From CBDCUC01 sp965222485 (GTDB lineage: Bacteria > Pseudomonadota > Alphaproteobacteria > Rhizobiales > Hyphomicrobiaceae), in NCBI GenBank assembly GCA_965222485.1, contig CBDCUC010000030.1, forward strand, positions 434,001 through 498,000: a DNA stretch of 64,000 nucleotides. The letters are read 5' to 3'. Made by a program: the position numbers and the translations under genes. The notes under the pieces were generated by a model. It saw only the letters and a program-made list of their open reading frames with translations, was not told the DNA's origin and did no database searches. Numbering within the stretch: the first letter of the stretch is position 1; each line of letters opens with the position of its first letter. Of this stretch, positions 54,189 through 60,879 are shown one piece after another.

Positions 54189-55391
54189 ATGAATTTGGAA
54201 GGTCTTAAATCCGCGGCGGACGTTGACGTTGCCGGGCGGCGGGTATTGGTACGCGTCGATTTAAATGTGCCTATGAGCAACGGTTCTGTTAGCGATGCCA
54301 CGCGGATTGAGCGCGTGGCGCCAGGACTAGCCAAGCTAGCACAAGGCGGTGCCAAGGTTGTCGTGCTGTCGCATTTCGGGCGTCCGAAGGGAGAGGTGAA
54401 GCCGGATCTGTCTCTTAAACCGGTCGCCGATGCGCTGGGGCAAGTGCTCGGCCGCAAAGTTGTGTTCATTCCTCACACCGGTGGACGGCAAGCGGAAGCT
54501 GAGATTGCGGCATTGGCCGATGGCGACATCGCGATGTTAGAGAATTTGCGTTTCGATGCGCGCGAGGAAAAGAATGATGCCGGGTTTGCAAGCGAGTTGG
54601 CGGCTTGTGGTGATATCTACGTTGGCGATGCGTTTTCATGTTCCCATCGTGCGCATGCATCAACAGAGGGTATAGCGCGTATTCTTCCAGCTTATGCCGG
54701 ACCGTTGATGATGGAGGAGATCAATGCGCTGCGCGCGGCGCTAGAGATTCCACAGCGGCCGACGATGGCGATCGTTGGCGGTTCGAAAGTGTCCACAAAG
54801 ATTCCGGTCCTTACCAACCTGGCTGCCAAAGTCGATAAACTCGTGATCGGCGGTGGCATGGCGAATACGTTTTTGCAGGCGCAGGGTGTCAACGTCGGCC
54901 GGTCTTTGGCAGAGTCCGATCACAACGAGACGGCGCGCAGTATCCTTGCCGAGGCTGCTGCGAAAAACTGCGAGATCATCTTGCCGGTGGATGTTGTCGT
55001 GGCTGATGACCTCAATGATGGTGCCGGGGCGTCGACGGTGGGTGTCGATGCCGTGCCCGATGACCGGATGATCCTCGATGTGGGCCCTGCGAGTGTGGAG
55101 CACCTGAAAAGTGTTTTGCAGACCTGCCGGACGCTATTGTGGAACGGGCCGGTTGGCGCATTCGAGTTCCCCCCTTTTGGGGAGGGTACGTTTGAACTGG
55201 CGCGGGCTGCTGCCCTTGCAACGCGTGCGGGACAGCTGGTCTCGGTCGCTGGCGGCGGCGACACGGTTGCCGCATTGAACACCGCTGGGGTGACTTCAGA
55301 CTTCAGTTACGTCTCGACGGCGGGTGGTGCATTCCTGGAGTGGCTGGAGGGTCGCGAACTACCGGGCGTTGCCGCGCTGGCTCAGGCGTGA
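54189..55391 (+). CDS. pgk: Phosphoglycerate kinase
   Basis: Glycolytic ATP-generating kinase. The 400-residue protein has RVLVRVDLNVPM, VVLSHFGRPKGEVKPDLSL, LENLRFDAREEKND, VGDAFSCSHRAHAST, AIVGGSKVSTKIPVLTNL, KLVIGGGMANTFL, LWNGPVGAFEFPPFGEGT and the final GGGDTVAAL...FSYVSTAGGAFLEWLEG. ATG 54189, 27 bp after tkt, so the two form one transcript. Confidence 0.98.
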   Translation: MNLEGLKSAADVDVAGRRVLVRVDLNVPMSNGSVSDATRIERVAPGLAKLAQGGAKVVVLSHFGRPKGEVKPDLSLKPVADALGQVLGRKVVFIPHTGGRQAEAEIAALADGDIAMLENLRFDAREEKNDAGFASELAACGDIYVGDAFSCSHRAHASTEGIARILPAYAGPLMMEEINALRAALEIPQRPTMAIVGGSKVSTKIPVLTNLAAKVDKLVIGGGMANTFLQAQGVNVGRSLAESDHNETARSILAEAAAKNCEIILPVDVVVADDLNDGAGASTVGVDAVPDDRMILDVGPASVEHLKSVLQTCRTLLWNGPVGAFEFPPFGEGTFELARAAALATRAGQLVSVAGGGDTVAALNTAGVTSDFSYVSTAGGAFLEWLEGRELPGVAALAQA

Positions 55392-55561
55392 CGTGGTGTT
55401 TTCTGGCTGAAGGGCAAACCTGCGGGTAACTGTGCCGGCCCACATGATCGTGATCGGCTTTGTGCGGACTGACGGCTCAATTTGCCCCAATAGGATTGAG
55501 TGCCACAGACATTGCTGGAATGGTCATCGGGAAATGGCCTGGACGAGGACTTCTGATCTGA

Positions 55562-56356
55562 ATGTTTGCTGATGTGCATATTTACGTTGGCGTTGCGCTC
55601 GCCGGGTTGGTGAGCTTTCTCTCGCCGTGCGTCTTGCCACTGGTGCCACCTTACCTAGGCTATCTTAGCGGCACGACAATTGATCAATTGACGCGCGAAG
55701 AGGGTACCGAGACCGAGGTCTGGCAACGCGTGGTCATGGCCTCCATATTCTTTGTGCTCGGATTTACGACCGTATTTGTGGGGCTGGGTGCAGGGGCGTC
55801 GGTGTTCGGGCAGTTGATCCAGGCTTATCGCTCTGAACTCGCGACGATTGCCGGTATCATCATCATCATTTTCGGGTTGCACTTTCTCGGTGTTTTTCGA
55901 GTTGCGTTGTTTCACACTGAAGCGCGCTATCAGGCACAGGTCAGTGGTGTCAGCTTTTTGGGTGCGTACCTGATTGGTCTGGCATTCGCGTTCGGTTGGA
56001 CACCATGCATCGGGCCAATTCTGGCGACGGTTTTGGTTCTGGCAGCGAATGAAGCCAGTCTTGGTGCGGGCGTCTCATTGTTGCTCGTCTATTCTCTTGG
56101 ATTGGGTGTGCCCTTTGTTTTGGCCGCCGTTGCCATCCGCCCGTTTCTTTCATTTATGAAGAAGTTCCGTCAACACCTGGGTCGGGTGGAACAGGTAATG
56201 GGCGTTCTATTGATCATCACCGGCGTGTTGTTCCTCACAGGCTCGATCAACTGGTTCGGGCAGTGGATGCTTGAGAATTTTCCGGTGCTCGGACAGTTAG
56301 AAGAAGTATTTGCGCCAGACACTCTGCGTGACGACATTCTGGACAAACGACAGTAA
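55562..56356 (+). CDS. ccdA: Cytochrome c biogenesis protein CcdA (DsbD-like reductant transporter)
   Basis: Polytopic inner-membrane protein passing electrons from cytoplasmic thioredoxin to periplasmic thiols, needed for heme attachment to c-type cytochromes. The 264-residue protein has about six to seven membrane helices and the two redox cysteines of the family: C23 in VSFLSPCVLPLVPPYLGYLSG and C149 in FAFGWTPCIGPIL. ATG 55562 has GAGGA about 12-16 nt upstream, rather far. Other ccm genes are not in the window. Confidence 0.93.
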   Translation: MFADVHIYVGVALAGLVSFLSPCVLPLVPPYLGYLSGTTIDQLTREEGTETEVWQRVVMASIFFVLGFTTVFVGLGAGASVFGQLIQAYRSELATIAGIIIIIFGLHFLGVFRVALFHTEARYQAQVSGVSFLGAYLIGLAFAFGWTPCIGPILATVLVLAANEASLGAGVSLLLVYSLGLGVPFVLAAVAIRPFLSFMKKFRQHLGRVEQVMGVLLIITGVLFLTGSINWFGQWMLENFPVLGQLEEVFAPDTLRDDILDKRQ

Positions 56357-56425
56357 CAAACGCGGCGTACTCCCGTCGCGCCTGCGAAGATTGAGACAAG
56401 GTTCAAACTGGAAGGTCCCACATTG

Positions 56426-57232
56426 ATGGGTGCATCGGCGACACCGGCTATTGCATTGAGTATTGCCGGTTCAGACAGTAGTGGCGGTGCCGGAATTCAG
56501 GCCGACCTGAAGACATTTGCGCGATTTGGTGTTTACGGTGCCAGCGCGATCACGGCGATTACCGCGCAGAACACGCGTGGTGTGCAGTTTGTTCATCCCG
56601 TGCCAGCGAACGTCATCTCAGAACAAATTCGTTCGGTTGCCTCAGATCTCAAGATCACCGCCATCAAGACGGGGATGTTGGGAAGCGCGGAGGCAGTTGC
56701 CAGCGTCGCGTCTGCAGTTGAAGCTTATCGGCTGCAGCCGCTGGTGGTTGACCCAGTAATGGTCGCAACGAGTGGCGACAGTTTGATTGCAGAAGATGCC
56801 GTTGCGGCTTTGCGCGACAGGGTCGTGCCACTGGCTCATATCATTACGCCGAACTTGAACGAGGCGGCGATGCTTCTCGATGAACCCGTTGCGCGGACGC
56901 CGGACGATATGGAGCGGCAGGCGCGTGCCCTTCTGCAACTGGGATGCAAGGCTGTGCTGGTCAAGGGCGGGCATGGGACCGGTGCGGACGCCATCGATAT
57001 TTTGGCGATTGAACAAGAGTGCATTTCTGTAACGGCGCCGCGGGTTGACATCGGTGATGCCCATGGAACGGGCTGCACGCTGTCTGCTGGAATTACCGCC
57101 TTGCTTGCGCGCGGTGAGGACACCGTCACGGCGGTTAAGCGAGCAAAAAAGGACGTATGGGAGGGGCTTCGTTTTGCAATGGATCAGCGTATCGGTGCGG
57201 GCTCCCGGCCGGTCGATCAGCTTCGTCGCTGA
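56426..57232 (+). CDS. thiD: Hydroxymethylpyrimidine/phosphomethylpyrimidine kinase
   Basis: Phosphorylates HMP and HMP-P in thiamine synthesis and salvage. The 268-residue ribokinase-fold protein has ALSIAGSDSSGGAGIQADLKTF, TAITAQNTRGV, DPVMVATSGDSLI, TPNLNEAAMLL, AVLVKGGHG and the catalytic DAHGTGCTLSAGI. ATG 56426 with GGAAGG at about 56411-56416; TTG 56423 possible. No TPP riboswitch was seen in front of it. Confidence 0.96.
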   Translation: MGASATPAIALSIAGSDSSGGAGIQADLKTFARFGVYGASAITAITAQNTRGVQFVHPVPANVISEQIRSVASDLKITAIKTGMLGSAEAVASVASAVEAYRLQPLVVDPVMVATSGDSLIAEDAVAALRDRVVPLAHIITPNLNEAAMLLDEPVARTPDDMERQARALLQLGCKAVLVKGGHGTGADAIDILAIEQECISVTAPRVDIGDAHGTGCTLSAGITALLARGEDTVTAVKRAKKDVWEGLRFAMDQRIGAGSRPVDQLRR

Positions 57233-57408
57233 TCTGATAGGGCTCTCACAGAGCGCGGCGAGTTCGGGCGGCTGTGCCTTTGCAAGAACCAGGACGTTTC
57301 GCGCTTCAGGCGATTGGGTTATCGTATGAAAGGGCGTCGTTCGGTTGTTGAGCAAGTGGCCGCTGGCCGACGTCATGCACGGGCGGAGAATTTGGATTGG
57401 ATCAAGTG

Positions 57409-57906
57409 ATGCGTTTGATGTTGGGAAAACCTTGGGGCCCAGGCTTGCTCGGTTTGGTGTTGGTCGCAATGGTCGTAGTATCGGTGCCTGCATTTGCCGC
57501 AAGTCCAATCAATAAGTTGTCTGGCCGCTGGTCAGGCTGGGGTTCTGTCCAGTTCCTCAGCGGCGCCAACGAGAAGGTCAAATGTGTCGCGACTTACTTT
57601 ATCAAAGAGGCTGGTCGCGCGGTCCGCCAGAACCTCAGATGTGCTAGCGCCAGCTACAAGATCGACGCCGTCGCGAATTATGGCGTTAGCGGCTCGCGGG
57701 TGACGGGCCATTGGCAGGAGAGGGTGCATAGCACGCAAGGCCGCGTCAGCGGAACGTCGCGAGCGGATGGCTTCTCGCTCACAATCGTCGGCGAGTCATT
57801 CAGGGCGCCAATGACGCTTTCGACAACGGCTTGCAAACAGTCCATTTCGATCCGGCCGCGTGGACTCGACATTTCCCGCATCTCCATCAGATTGCGGAAA
57901 TGCTAA
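57409..57906 (+). CDS. Small exported protein of unknown function
   Basis: 165 residues. Signal peptide (WGPGLLGLVLVAMVVVSVPAFAA-S) and a small, probably beta-rich domain starting INKLSGRWSGWGSVQFLSGANEKVKCVATYF with four Cys in the mature part, ending in a short basic tail. This looks like a family of conserved hypothetical periplasmic proteins of Hyphomicrobiales, but I cannot name it. ATG 57409 or TTG 57397 (GGAGAA 6-7 nt upstream of the latter). Its stop lies 120 bp before the IS element, so it is not disrupted. Confidence 0.75.
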   Translation: MRLMLGKPWGPGLLGLVLVAMVVVSVPAFAASPINKLSGRWSGWGSVQFLSGANEKVKCVATYFIKEAGRAVRQNLRCASASYKIDAVANYGVSGSRVTGHWQERVHSTQGRVSGTSRADGFSLTIVGESFRAPMTLSTTACKQSISIRPRGLDISRISIRLRKC

Positions 57907-58026
57907 ACGCTGTTTTGCTTGTCTGGGTGCATCTAACGGGTGGCCGTATGCCATGGATAGGGAGCATCGGGCTTAGATGTTGCGTCGCTTACCTGTATGC
58001 ATCGAAATGTGACTGAGCTTGCCAGC

Positions 58027-58034
58027 GAAATTTC
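58027..58034. repeat. Target site duplication, left
   Basis: 8-bp GAAATTTC directly outside the left inverted repeat, repeated at 60199-60206 outside the right one. The sequence is itself palindromic, so it could be mistaken for part of the inverted repeat. Eight bp is the duplication size of the IS1595 family. Confidence 0.85.
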
Positions 58035-58059
58035 GGGAACTATATACTTGACTGAACAG
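58035..58059. repeat. IS1595 terminal inverted repeat, left
   Basis: 25 bp beginning GGGAACTATATACTTGACTG and matching the complement of 60174-60198 at every position. It contains the -35 box (TTGACT, 58048-58053) of the transposase promoter. Confidence 0.95.
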
Positions 58060-58076
58060 TTTGCGTAACCTATCTT
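58048..58076 (+). promoter_or_regulatory. Transposase promoter overlapping the left inverted repeat
   Basis: TTGACT (58048-58053), a 17-bp spacer and TATCTT (58071-58076). The -35 box lies inside the inverted repeat, so transposase binding to the end could repress its own gene. The transposase ATG follows at 58105. Confidence 0.6.
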
Positions 58077-58104
58077 GGGAGCAATCAAACAAAGGTTGCT
58101 CCCA

Positions 58105-59022
58105 ATGCATTTCGATATCACCGACCCCGTATTTCATGACGAAGCCAAGGCCCGTGAGTTCTTAGAAGCACAGCGTTGGCCTGACGGCCCCGTGTGCCCT
58201 TACTGCGGTGAAGCCAAAGACGTGCAACGTCTCGGCGGCGAAGCTGGCAAGAAGGGGCAGGTTCTCTGCCGCCCTTGCCGTAAGAAGTTCACGGTCACAG
58301 TTGGCACCGTGATGGAACGCTCCAAAATTCCTCTGACCAAGTGGCTCATGACCTTCCGCCTGATGGCTTCAAGCAAGAAGGGTATTTCCGCGCATCAGGT
58401 CCACCGCATGCTTGGCATCACCTACAAAACAGCTTGGTTTCTTTGCCATCGCGTCCGCGAAGCCATGGGCATCCCCAAAGAAGCTGGACCCATTGGCGGC
58501 AAGGAAAAGATCGTTGAAAGCGACGAGACTTTTGTTGGTGGCCGCTCGAAGAACACCCATCGCGGCAAACCTGTTCCTAAGAAATACCCTGTTGTTGCGC
58601 TCATTGAGCGCGGCGGCGAGATGCGCGCCAAGCACGTTGCCGACGTTACCGGCAAGAACGTCCGCGAGGCGCTGGTTACTAACGTCAGCCGCAAATCAAT
58701 GCTGATGACGGACGATGCCGCCATCTACGAGCGCATCGGCAAAGAGTTTTATGCCCATGGTAAGGTGAACCACTCTGCCGGCGAATACACCGATGACGTG
58801 GGCTTCAATCACGTCAACACGGCTGAAAGCTACTTTGCTCTCCTGAAACGCGGCATCATGGGTTCGTTCCACTCTGTTTCAGAGGCTCACTTACAGCGCT
58901 ACGCCGATGAATTCGCGTTCCGCTGGAACTACCGCAAGACGGACGATGTTGAGCGTGCCAACGCAATCATCAAGGCCACGGGCGGAAAGCGCCTGACCTA
59001 TCGGCCGTCTGACAAAGCCTAA
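58105..59022 (+). CDS. IS1595 family transposase
   Basis: 305-residue transposase with the N-terminal zinc ribbon C31-x2-C34...C55-x2-C58 (CPYCGEA; CRPCRKKF), a helix-turn-helix segment (GISAHQVHRMLGITYKTAWFLCHRVREAM) and the ISXO2-like DDE-type domain: D140 in VESDETFVGG, D203/D204 in LMTDDAAIY, and N238/E241 in HVNTAESYFALLKRGIMG. ATG 58105 has AAAGG at good spacing; the frame opens at 58075. No frameshift, so probably active. Confidence 0.96.
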   Translation: MHFDITDPVFHDEAKAREFLEAQRWPDGPVCPYCGEAKDVQRLGGEAGKKGQVLCRPCRKKFTVTVGTVMERSKIPLTKWLMTFRLMASSKKGISAHQVHRMLGITYKTAWFLCHRVREAMGIPKEAGPIGGKEKIVESDETFVGGRSKNTHRGKPVPKKYPVVALIERGGEMRAKHVADVTGKNVREALVTNVSRKSMLMTDDAAIYERIGKEFYAHGKVNHSAGEYTDDVGFNHVNTAESYFALLKRGIMGSFHSVSEAHLQRYADEFAFRWNYRKTDDVERANAIIKATGGKRLTYRPSDKA

Positions 59023-59037
59023 GACATTGAAACAGAA

Positions 59038-59074
59038 GGCTCGGCATTTCCTTAAGTGGAGGAAGCGCCGAGCC
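59038..59074. repeat. Long hairpin after the transposase gene
   Basis: GGCTCGGC (59038-59045) pairs with GCCGAGCC (59067-59074), with inner pairing TTCCT (59048-59052)/AGGAA (59060-59064). It has no T-tract, so it is not a classical terminator, but it could stop or process the transposase transcript. Confidence 0.6.
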
Positions 59075-59083
59075 CGCGACTCG

Positions 59084-59116
59084 CGTAAGTTGTAGTTGTC
59101 AAGACAGCAACTTACG
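59084..59116. repeat. Inverted repeat before the first passenger ORF
   Basis: CGTAAGTTG (59084-59092) and CAACTTACG (59108-59116), a perfect 9-bp inverted repeat with 15 bp between arms. The right arm abuts the GGAG ribosome binding site (59116-59119) of the ORF at 59126. It may be an operator or an RNA hairpin limiting translation. Confidence 0.6.
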
Positions 59117-59125
59117 GAGCTAGAA

Positions 59126-59422
59126 ATGAACGAGGCTCAGATTAACCTCGAATTGCGCCTGGCAGCAATTGAATACGTTCTCACACACATTGGTCGGATT
59201 TCCCTTCTCGCCGCCGGCGGGCCTGCCGGAGCCCTAGGCCTCGCAAAAACACTCCGACAAGGCGCCGCAGAACACCTGAAGACGCAGACGTTACCCGATT
59301 TGGATGCTGCGCTCTCAGATCATGCCGCCGACGAGCTTCAGCGGCGAGTAGATCGGCTTCTATCTGGCATAGAAGAGGTGATGGAAAAAACGCTTTCCCA
59401 ACTGCCTCCTCAATCACCTTGA
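59126..59422 (+). CDS. IS passenger protein, unknown function
   Basis: 98 residues, starting MNEAQINLELRLAAIEYVL, largely alpha-helical with a Gly/Ala-rich middle (AAGGPAGALGLAKTL) and a helical C-terminal half ending SQLPPQSP. GGAG lies 7-10 nt before the ATG. No family recognised. It ends overlapping by 13 bp the convergent small gene at 59410-59565. Carried within the inverted repeats, so it moves with the element. Confidence 0.65.
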   Translation: MNEAQINLELRLAAIEYVLTHIGRISLLAAGGPAGALGLAKTLRQGAAEHLKTQTLPDLDAALSDHAADELQRRVDRLLSGIEEVMEKTLSQLPPQSP

Positions 59423-59565
59423 GTTCTCTTGCGGCTCTTCTTTGCATGCTTCGCCTTTGGCGTGAACGGCTTCGGTGGCGTCTTCAATGCCTTGTTTATC
59501 CCGCGCATGAACCGTTGTTCTGCGCCGGGCTCGTCTTCAACTTTGATTTTAGGTTTTTTTGCCAT
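59410..59565 (-). CDS. IS passenger, small basic protein
   Basis: 51 residues starting MAKKPKIKVEDEPGAEQRF, with an N-terminal lysine-rich stretch, the segment DEPGAEQRFMRGINKALKTPP and a Lys/Arg-rich C-terminus. The pattern (DEPGA.x.RF..G...AL.TPP) resembles small proteins I have seen encoded on phages and mobile elements, of unknown function. Its ATG (59565-59563) shares the palindrome CATG with the ATG of the divergent gene at 59564. A longer frame (TTG 59592) is less likely. Confidence 0.6.
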   Translation of the reverse strand: MAKKPKIKVEDEPGAEQRFMRGINKALKTPPKPFTPKAKHAKKSRKRTQGD

Positions 59566-60130
59566 GACCCAGAGTTCCCGCCTCGACTTCAACCCCTACA
59601 ATCTACCACGCGAAGCTCTGGCCGCTATAGGGCTGGCGGCGGCGTGCTCATCACAGACTGAAACAATTGTGGAAATGGGTATCGCCGGATGCGCTGGTGT
59701 CGATGTGGAATACGGCGCAGCAATCACCACCCATATGTCAGCCCCGCTTCGCGACCACGTTCTTAGGGCCCTTGCAGAGATTAAGCTAGATGACTTGGAC
59801 GCACTCGACGAGCTTGACGCCATACTTGATCACATCAACAAAGAGGTTTGGCCAAAGCGCAACGCCATTGTCCACGACAATTGGTGCACAGACGAAGATA
59901 CTGGCCAATTGACTCGAGCTAGGACAACAGCGCGCGGAAGCGTTGACGCTGAGTCAATCCCAGTGACCATCGACGAAATCGAAGCCGACGCATTGGTTAT
60001 CTACGAGGCCGGAATGAAGCTGCTTACCTTCTTGGGCAAGCACAACCTTATCGCGTCGTTCCCTGCGCAGCCGCGCCCGCGCGCTCATAAGACCAAAGCT
60101 GCGCGAAAGAAACGCCGAAAGAAAACCTGA
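59564..60130 (+). CDS. IS passenger with HEPN-like Rx4H motif
   Basis: 188 residues from ATG 59564 (MTQSSRLDFNPYNLPREALA). The middle is helical and acidic (EIKLDDLDALDELDAILDHINKEVW), followed by KRNAIVHDNW, in which R99-N100-x3-H104 fits the Rx4H catalytic motif of HEPN ribonuclease domains. Then comes GQLTRARTTARGSV and a second helical segment (TIDEIEADALVIYEAGMKLLTFL). The C-terminus is a Lys/Arg-rich tail (KTKAARKKRRKKT) that could bind nucleic acid. HEPN assignment is by motif and helix pattern only. A frame opening at 59429 exists but overlaps the minus-strand gene. Could be a toxin or defence effector, or a host-neutral passenger. Confidence 0.7.
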   Translation: MTQSSRLDFNPYNLPREALAAIGLAAACSSQTETIVEMGIAGCAGVDVEYGAAITTHMSAPLRDHVLRALAEIKLDDLDALDELDAILDHINKEVWPKRNAIVHDNWCTDEDTGQLTRARTTARGSVDAESIPVTIDEIEADALVIYEAGMKLLTFLGKHNLIASFPAQPRPRAHKTKAARKKRRKKT

Positions 60131-60173
60131 TAAATCTTCGCCGGCCTGTCGGTTTTTATCTTCACACATAGCT

Positions 60174-60198
60174 CTGTTCAGTCAAGTATATAGTTCCC
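60174..60198. repeat. IS1595 terminal inverted repeat, right
   Basis: 25 bp ending TATATAGTTCCC, exact complement of 58035-58059, marking the right end of the element. Confidence 0.95.
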
Positions 60199-60206
60199 GA
60201 AATTTC
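60199..60206. repeat. Target site duplication, right
   Basis: GAAATTTC, identical to 58027-58034; removing the element and one copy restores a continuous sequence between the two flanks. Confidence 0.85.
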
Positions 60207-60454
60207 AACGGCTTGTACATGTTTGTTGTTACGCGTTCAGGCGTGTTAGCGGCACATGTCAAGCGCAAAATCGGTGGTGTGGCCTGCTAGCATCGGCATT
60301 GGCCGGACGGCTCTTGAGGCCGTCGGTTCGGGCTTGAAAGCACAGTTGGGTTTTGTCACTTTGCGCCGGTCTTTGGCGGATTAATTTCGCTGCCACGTCT
60401 CCGGGGGGAGAGCCGGGTCTGATGCGCTCCACCAGCGCCAATCCGGCTACATGG
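60207..60454 (+). other. Possible structured RNA upstream of an orphan terminator
   Basis: No coding frame is supported. A hairpin GACGGC/GCCGTC lies around 60308-60326, and a two-part stem AGCCGG (60411-60416)/CCGGCT (60443-60448) with inner GCGCT (60424-60428)/AGCGC (60434-60438) lies just before the terminator. The arrangement is that of a small RNA or riboregulator, but it matches no class I know (not tRNA, SRP RNA or tmRNA). Confidence 0.35.
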
Positions 60455-60487
60455 AAAACCGGTCCGGTTCGTCCGGGCCGGTTTTTT
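60455..60487 (+). terminator. Strong intrinsic terminator without an obvious gene
   Basis: AAAACCGG (60455-60462) pairs with CCGGTTTT (60478-60485), extended inward by TCCGG (60463-60467)/CCGGG (60473-60477, one G-U pair) around loop TTCGT, followed by Ts to 60487. It lies about 390 bp before the fadL-type gene and ends no recognised gene on the plus strand. Confidence 0.85.
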
Positions 60488-60879
60488 GTGTCATTGTAGG
60501 CACACGTACCTGTCATTAGAACGGATGCGGATCGATTGGGGTGTCGCACGTGTTGCATGCCACCCAGGGCTGTGGTCGAGTAATTTCTAGCGACGAGCAA
60601 TGAAGGTGATGCGTGTTGGGCTGCGTGCGCTTGGCGCAAACGGGGGGCTTTCCCGGTCATATGTGGCTCGCAACTGTTTTAGGTCAACAGCGTTCAATTG
60701 GTTGAAGCGCTGTGCCACCCAGGAATTGCGCACACAGGGTTTAGTCGCGATAACCAGCGCGATGGGCATGCGCTCGATTGCAGCTGTTTTTTGGGGCGAG
60801 GCTAGTGGGACCGATTGGCGAGGGCGCCAGAAACCCGCACTGCCTCACGTTCGGCCGAAGGGTACGAGGGAGTTGAACT
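60488..60879 (+). other. Upstream region of the FadL-type gene
   Basis: About 390 bp, no gene supported. An open frame from 60600 overlaps the start of the porin gene in another frame and lacks a ribosome binding site. Presumably holds the porin promoter. Confidence 0.4.

Larger units (their letters stand above)
58035..60198 (+). mobile_element. IS1595-family insertion sequence with passenger genes
   Basis: A complete 2164-bp element. It has perfect 25-bp terminal inverted repeats (58035-58059 and 60174-60198), outer ends GGG/CCC, an 8-bp target duplication GAAATTTC, an intact transposase of the ISXO2-like type and three passenger ORFs (59126-59422 +, 59410-59565 -, 59564-60130 +). Perfect ends and an intact duplication point to recent insertion. 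Passenger genes are known in several IS1595 subgroups. It lies between a small exported protein gene and fadL and does not break a recognised gene. Confidence 0.93.
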
